Assembly: GCF_029335485.1 (NCBI RefSeq)
Contig: NZ_JARJLM010000574.1
Span: forward strand, 1-43,243
DNA: 43,243 nt
Direction: 5' to 3'
DNA from: Cupriavidus basilensis
GTDB taxonomy: Bacteria; Pseudomonadota; Gammaproteobacteria; Burkholderiales; Burkholderiaceae
The notes below the pieces were generated by a model that saw only the letters and a program-made list of their open reading frames with translations, was not told where the DNA came from and made no database searches. Made by a program: the position numbers and the translations under genes. Shown piece by piece: positions 41,879 through 43,243 of the stretch (within the stretch, counting starts at the first letter, position 1; each line of letters starts with the position of its first letter).

Positions 41879-42640
41879 TTGACCAAAAGCCAATCGCTCG
41901 AGCGCGGTCTGAATGTCATGGAGTTGCTGAACTCCTCTGATCGCCCGTTGGGTCCGCGTGAGATCGCAAGACAGATGTCCCTGAGCCCGGCCATCGTCCA
42001 GCGCTTGCTCAACACACTCACCGAGAAGCACTATGTGCGCCGTGACGCCGTGACCAAGCGCTACAGCATCGGCTACCAGATACTCGGCATCGGCGCATCG
42101 CTGATGACCAAGGACGCGATGTTGCTGGAGACGCAGAGAGAGCTCCAGGCACTGGCGAATCAAATGCGCGTCGACGCGTATTTGGCGGTGCTGCAAGACA
42201 CAAAGGCGATCTATCTCTTGTGCATCCAGGGCCCCGGACCGGTCAGCGTGCGATGCGATCCCGGCCAGGTGATCCTGTTGCATTGCAGCGCGATCGGCAA
42301 GGCCATCCTCGCTTCTTTCTCGGACGAAGAGGCGCTGAAGTTGCTGGGCACCGAACCACTGCCGGCCGTCACCCCCCACACCATCACGGATCCCTTGGCA
42401 CTGGTGGCCTCTCTGGCCCAAACGCGCGCAACAGGGTATGCGTACGTGGTCGATGAAAACGTCCCGGGAATCACTTCGGTCGGTGCGCTCATCGGCGACC
42501 CCTCGGGGCAAACGCGCTCGGCGATTAGCGCGGCATTTTCGCGACACATCACCCCGGAACTCAGCATTGAGCAGGTCGCCCATTGGGTCGTAGAGGCCGC
42601 CCATCGAATCAACAGTCGGCTGGCAGTCACCGGGGGCTAG
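41879..42640 (+). CDS. IclR-family transcriptional regulator (cluster 3), TTG start
   Basis: 253 residues. The start is TTG at 41879, preceded by AAGGA at a good distance; the first in-frame ATG would cut into the helix-turn-helix (SQSLERGLNVMELLNSSDRP, MSLSPAIVQRLLNTLTEKHY). The effector domain includes AVLQDTKAIYLLCIQGPGPV, LLHCSAIGKAILASFSDEEA and YVVDENVPGITSVGALIGDP. It probably controls the divergent M24 and importer promoters through the two operator-like sites. The stop codon TAG directly abuts the IS5-family fragment. Confidence 0.9.
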   Translation: MTKSQSLERGLNVMELLNSSDRPLGPREIARQMSLSPAIVQRLLNTLTEKHYVRRDAVTKRYSIGYQILGIGASLMTKDAMLLETQRELQALANQMRVDAYLAVLQDTKAIYLLCIQGPGPVSVRCDPGQVILLHCSAIGKAILASFSDEEALKLLGTEPLPAVTPHTITDPLALVASLAQTRATGYAYVVDENVPGITSVGALIGDPSGQTRSAISAAFSRHITPELSIEQVAHWVVEAAHRINSRLAVTGG

Positions 42641-42832
42641 GACCTGTTAACACGATCGAAGTCCGTCAGCGATCAGCGCGAAGCTGATGAAGCCAAGGAA
42701 CATCACGTCGAGCTTCTCGAATCGCGAGAAGATTCGGCGGAAGCCCTTCAGGCGCCGGAACAGTCGCTCGACTTCGTTGCAGCGCTTGTACATCTCTCGG
42801 TCGTATTCCCAGGGCTCGAGCCTGGTCTTCAC
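42641..42832 (-). pseudogene. IS5-family transposase C-terminal remnant
   Basis: The minus strand encodes EPWEYDREMYKRCNEVERLF then RRLKGFRRIFSRFEKLDVMF, GFISFALIADGLRSC, stop at 42647. This is the C-terminus of an IS5-family (IS427-like) transposase, with the catalytic Glu in NEVERLF. GACCTGTTAACACGATCG (42641 onward) looks like the element's end. The N-terminal part is missing; Rhs-like sequence adjoins at about 42835. Confidence 0.75.
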
Positions 42833-42834
42833 CG

Positions 42835-43049
42835 CCTTGATCGTGTTGCTGGAGGGGCTGCCCGTGGCGTCGGTATGGGTGTAGGCGGTGACCCGCGATG
42901 CCGCGTCATAGCTGACGGTCCGTGACCAGCCATTTGGGTGGCGCCGGCCCCGCTGGTGGCTCCCAGCGGGAGCTGGGTAAGCCGCCCATTGAGGTCAAAG
43001 CTGCGCTGATAGCCCGTCCCATTACCCCAGGTCCAGCCACTCGGCTTAC
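42835..43049 (-). pseudogene. Rhs/YD-repeat protein fragment, frameshifted
   Basis: The minus strand encodes GKPSGWTWGNGTGYQRSFDL then NGRLTQLPLGATSGAGATQ, and after a frame change near 42920 RTVSYDAASRVTAYTHTDAT then GSPSSNTIK. These are YD-repeat patterns (GYQRSFDLNGRL, YDAASRVTAYT) of Rhs proteins, which deliver C-terminal toxins. Only about 70 residues remain. Confidence 0.65.
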
Positions 43050-43101
43050 CAAGCTGATATGACTCCCCGTGTCATTCGTCAAAAATCCGCCGCAGCTCCG
43101 G

Positions 43102-43243
43102 CTAACCGTTTGATTTCAAATCGGAGCTCCCCTTCACGACGGGCCCCCTGACTCCCGTTATGGGCACGCGGAAATGTTCCACGGTCTGCCCGGCGTTGAC
43201 TGCCCGCTGCAACCAGTCCGGCATGGCACCGCGGCCGTCCCAG
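43102..43243 (-). CDS. H-NS-like protein, C-terminal part only (copy 3, runs off the window)
   Basis: The minus strand enters from beyond the window edge as WDGRGAMPDWLQRAVNAGQT then VEHFRV, the H-NS DNA-binding core shared with the copies at 21021 and 23542. It then has an extra tail (PITGVRGPVVKGSSDLKSNG) before the stop at 43102, suggesting that the normal 3' end was altered. The N-terminus is outside the window. Confidence 0.7.
   Translation of the reverse strand, partial: WDGRGAMPDWLQRAVNAGQTVEHFRVPITGVRGPVVKGSSDLKSNG

Overview
The window looks like an accessory or genome-plasticity region of a high-GC Burkholderiales bacterium; Cupriavidus or Ralstonia would fit. This rests on a classical beta-proteobacterial porin, H-NS-like proteins with a W-D-G-x-G-x-M-P-x-W-L core, several IclR regulators and SDR enzymes, and IS remnants of the IS3, IS5, IS6, IS30, IS66 and IS110 families. 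The genus is inferred from recognition, not from a search. No rRNA, tRNA or CRISPR array was seen.

Left part (1-6.7 kb). A Tn3-family transposase on the minus strand (178-3147) keeps the three catalytic acidic residues, but its C-terminus is replaced by a coiled-coil tail. Next comes a two-gene AbiE toxin-antitoxin / abortive-infection module (3551-5039), whose promoter and ribosome binding site lie in an 18-bp-arm palindrome. Beyond it lie debris: a frameshifted PilJ/NIT-domain gene with a terminator-like hairpin in its leader, an IS110 remnant, and a decapitated, frameshifted LysR gene.

Catabolic cluster 1 (7.1-18.9 kb). An IclR regulator lies tail-to-tail with a 3-hydroxyacyl-CoA dehydrogenase-type gene. 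Divergent from the latter runs a long unit: BKACE (DUF849), a cyclase-family hydrolase, a cupin, an SDR, a five-gene Liv-type ABC importer, an outer-membrane porin and a PhlG-type C-C hydrolase. A 40-bp perfect palindrome and a third half-site in the divergent intergenic region suggest one shared regulator. The inferred logic is uptake (porin plus importer), then ring or C-C bond hydrolysis, oxidation to a beta-keto acid, and CoA-dependent cleavage. The substrate is unknown.

Mosaic region (18.9-26.3 kb). Two IS6-family fragments in opposite orientation, an AlkD-like DNA-repair gene, two H-NS-like genes, a frameshifted tyrosine recombinase, a small conserved-looking gene, an EthD-family gene, and IS30 and IS3 remnants.

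Catabolic cluster 2 (26.3-35.2 kb), bracketed by two IS3 remnants in the same orientation. A truncated AlaX-like gene, a halohydrin-dehalogenase-like SDR without the usual Tyr, a GntP permease, a gulonate-dehydrogenase-like enzyme, a metallo-beta-lactamase-fold lactonase-like protein, an unknown protein ending in four cysteines, a canonical SDR and a HisD/HpsN-like dehydrogenase, all on the minus strand, with a divergent LacI regulator. TGCAAA motifs crowd the divergent intergenic region. A sugar-acid or related hydroxy-acid route is the best guess.

Cluster 3 (35.7-42.6 kb). Two related M24 metallopeptidase-fold hydrolases bracket a PLP-dependent cystathionine-beta-lyase-type enzyme and a polar amino-acid ABC importer. 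An IclR regulator follows. Two matching, oppositely oriented operator-like sites lie in the divergent promoter region. This looks like uptake and breakdown of a small amidated or sulfur-containing amino-acid derivative. The window ends in an IS5-family fragment, an Rhs-repeat fragment and the C-terminus of a third H-NS-like protein.
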